Shown here: in pieces, positions 18,866-20,195 of the stretch
Position numbering within the stretch: position 1 is the stretch's first letter
Layout of the letters: each line of letters begins with the position of its first letter
Notes under the pieces: generated by a model
The model's database searches: none
Told to the model about the DNA's origin: nothing
What the model saw: the letters and a program-made list of their open reading frames with translations, nothing else
Translations under genes and position numbers: made by a program
NCBI GenBank assembly: GCA_026419775.2
Contig: JAOPGA020001020.1
Coordinates: 1-20,195, forward strand
DNA: 20,195 nt
Direction of reading: 5' to 3'
Source: Acrasis kona
Lineage: Eukaryota > Heterolobosea > Eutetramitea > Acrasida > Acrasidae

Positions 18866-20195
18866 TTACTTTTGAGTTGGTTGGCCATAGCTTTGTGACG
18901 CACCATAACTTGGTACATACGTACCTTGCTGTTGTGCGCCAGACGATTGCTGAGCAGTAGTTGTAGAAGATCCATAACCAGATTGAAGAGAAGGAGCTCC
19001 TTGTAAAGTTGTTTGAGCTGAGCCTGAGGCTTGAGGATAACTAATGTGTTGAGTTGTCGAACTTTGACCAGATGGTTGTTGAGTGGTGGGTGCTGATCCG
19101 TATGCAGATGGTTGTTGACCGGGTTGAGTAGCTCCATAGGATGGTTGTTGACCTGGTTGTTGTGGACTTGGTGATGCACCATATGAAGTTTGAATTTGTT
19201 GACCGGATTGTTGAGTAGATGGTGCACCATATGGAGGTTGTTGACCTGATGGTTGAGATGATGATGATGATCCGTAGGATGTTGTTGGTGCAGATCCATA
19301 AGATTGGCTGTGTGGAGTTTGACCTGATGGTTGAGGAGATGGTGCTGAACCATATGGAGCTTGAGTTGTTGGTGCACTTCCGAATGATGCTTGTGTTTGA
19401 TGACCTGATGGTTGAGTGGTTGGTGCACCTCCGTATGGTTGTTGACTGGTTTGAGTGGTGGGTGCTGATCCGTATGCAGATGGTTGTTGACCGGGTTGCT
19501 GACCTGGTTGAGTGGCTCCATAGGATTGTTGAGTTGTTGATGTGGATCCGTAGGCAGATTGTGGTTGTTGACCAGGTTGTGATGGTGTAGATCCATAAGC
19601 AGATGGTTGAGTGGTTGGTGCACTTCCGAATGATGCTTGTGTTTGATGACCTGATGGCTGAGTGGTTGGTGCACCTCCGTATGGTTGTTGAGGTTGTTGA
19701 CCAGGTTGTTGAGTTTGTCCATATTGGCCAGGTTGTTGAGTGGTGGGTGCACCGTATGGAGGTTGTTGACCAGGTTGAGTGGATCCGTAAGGTTGTTGAC
19801 CATGCTGAGTTGGTGCACCGTATGCGGATTGAGATTGTTGACCAGGTTGAGTGGCTCCATATGGTTGTTGACCTGGTTGAGCAGTTGATTGTGCTCCATA
19901 TGCAGATTGGTTTGGTGCTGAGCCATACGATTGAGGTGCTGATCCGTATGCAGATGGTTGTTGACCGGGTTGCTGACCAGGTTGAGTGGCTCCATATGGT
20001 TGTTGAGTTGTTGATGTGGCTCCATATGCGGAGGATTGTGGCTGACCAGGTTGTGCTGATGTAGATCCATAAGCAGATGGTTGAGTGGTTGGCGCACTTC
20101 CAAATGATGCTTGTGTTTGATGACCTGATGGTTGAGTGGTTGGTGCACCTCCGTATGGTTGTTGACTGGTTTGAGTGGTGGGTGCTGGTCCGTAT
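18866..20195 (-). CDS. Prion-like low-complexity protein, C-terminal 442 residues; 5' part beyond window
   Basis: The frame is open from the right edge to TAA at 18868-18866 and ends QSYGQPTQK. Composition is dominated by Gln, Ser, Gly, Pro, Thr, Ala and Tyr, with almost no charged residue and almost no Leu/Ile/Val. Recurrent units include QPSAYGSAPTTQ, GQQPYGA, QQPYGGAP, SGHQTQASFGSAPTTQ and QPGQQ, with Tyr or Phe flanked by Gly/Ser/Ala. This is the sticker-and-spacer pattern of FUS/EWS/TAF15-type low-complexity domains that form condensates; TFG-like or coat-adaptor tails look similar. No folded domain lies in the window, so the protein cannot be named. It ends in disorder, so any folded part must be upstream. 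The gene converges on the thioredoxin-fold gene with a 23-bp gap. Confidence 0.85.
   Translation of the reverse strand, partial: YGPAPTTQTSQQPYGGAPTTQPSGHQTQASFGSAPTTQPSAYGSTSAQPGQPQSSAYGATSTTQQPYGATQPGQQPGQQPSAYGSAPQSYGSAPNQSAYGAQSTAQPGQQPYGATQPGQQSQSAYGAPTQHGQQPYGSTQPGQQPPYGAPTTQQPGQYGQTQQPGQQPQQPYGGAPTTQPSGHQTQASFGSAPTTQPSAYGSTPSQPGQQPQSAYGSTSTTQQSYGATQPGQQPGQQPSAYGSAPTTQTSQQPYGGAPTTQPSGHQTQASFGSAPTTQAPYGSAPSPQPSGQTPHSQSYGSAPTTSYGSSSSSQPSGQQPPYGAPSTQQSGQQIQTSYGASPSPQQPGQQPSYGATQPGQQPSAYGSAPTTQQPSGQSSTTQHISYPQASGSAQTTLQGAPSLQSGYGSSTTTAQQSSGAQQQGTYVPSYGASQSYGQPTQK
19461..20195 (-). repeat. In-frame 474-nt repeat unit, second copy cut by window edge
   Basis: The segment starting at 19461 (GGTGCTGATCCGTATGCAGA on the plus strand) recurs at 19935, a spacing of 474 nt or 158 codons, with close matching up to about 20164. 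The module beginning GGTGCACTTCC lies at 19371, 19617 and 20091. The copy at 20091-20195 differs from 19371-19475 at only 3 of 105 positions, a spacing of 720 nt (240 codons). All spacings are multiples of three. Confidence 0.85.

Noticed and set aside
19219-20064. Plus-strand open frames of 123 and 153 codons, rich in Val/Met/Leu
   Set aside because: They are antisense to the repeat gene, with composition set by the repeat and no recognisable domain.
18814-20148. 444-codon His/Leu/Asn-rich minus-strand open frame starting at 20148
   Set aside because: It is an out-of-frame shadow of the Q/S/G/Y repeat protein. Repetitive DNA without stop words keeps several frames open. The other frame gives a coherent FUS-like composition and ends at a stop followed by AATAAA.
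19000-20195. Regularly repeated short words that could suggest a CRISPR or satellite array
   Set aside because: Spacings are all multiples of three and the repeats encode degenerate peptides. There are no uniform repeats with unique spacers.
1-20195. A ciliate genome, given short introns and an AT-rich sequence
   Set aside because: All genes end in TAA and no in-frame TAA/TAG is needed for Gln, so the code is standard. A few standard-code ciliates remain possible, but their introns are usually shorter.

Overview
This window is nuclear DNA from a flagellate-forming unicellular eukaryote. It carries an axonemal dynein heavy chain, genes split by GT-AG introns, a mitochondrial-type presequence, AATAAA signals at 3' ends, and very tight gene spacing. 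CAA/CAG are used for Gln and TAA for stop, so the genetic code is standard and ciliates with reassigned stops are excluded. An AT-rich, compact genome of this kind suggests a heterolobosean such as Naegleria. That is an inference from style, not a proven assignment.

Layout: (1) 1-11983, minus strand: a dynein heavy chain, about 3,967 residues in the window, running off the left edge before AAA6 and the C-terminus. Its only two introns lie in the first ~215 codons; the remaining 11.26 kb is one open frame. (2) 11984-12209: a short divergent promoter region. (3) 12210-14331 and 14897-17071, plus strand: two tandem paralogous three-exon genes. Each encodes four LOTUS/OST-HTH-like winged-helix domains followed by a TRF4/Cid1-type non-canonical nucleotidyltransferase with all three catalytic aspartates. 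This fusion is the most interesting object in the window. (4) 17183-18271, plus: an intronless, secreted aldose 1-epimerase. (5) 18318-18842, plus: a three-exon thioredoxin-fold protein with a mitochondrial presequence and Asn-Pro-Pro-Ser in place of the redox CxxC. (6) 18866 to the right edge, minus: the C-terminal 442 residues of a Gln/Ser/Gly/Tyr/Pro-rich prion-like low-complexity protein resembling FUS/EWS low-complexity domains, built from in-frame repeats.

All eight introns inferred here are 38-42 nt long with A/T-rich acceptors. The genes are not an operon, and no shared pathway is evident. The dynein is flagellar. The paired LOTUS-nucleotidyltransferases probably tail or turn over RNA. 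The other three are an extracellular sugar enzyme, an organellar chaperone-like protein and a condensate-type protein. Most other open frames on either strand are antisense shadows of these six genes.
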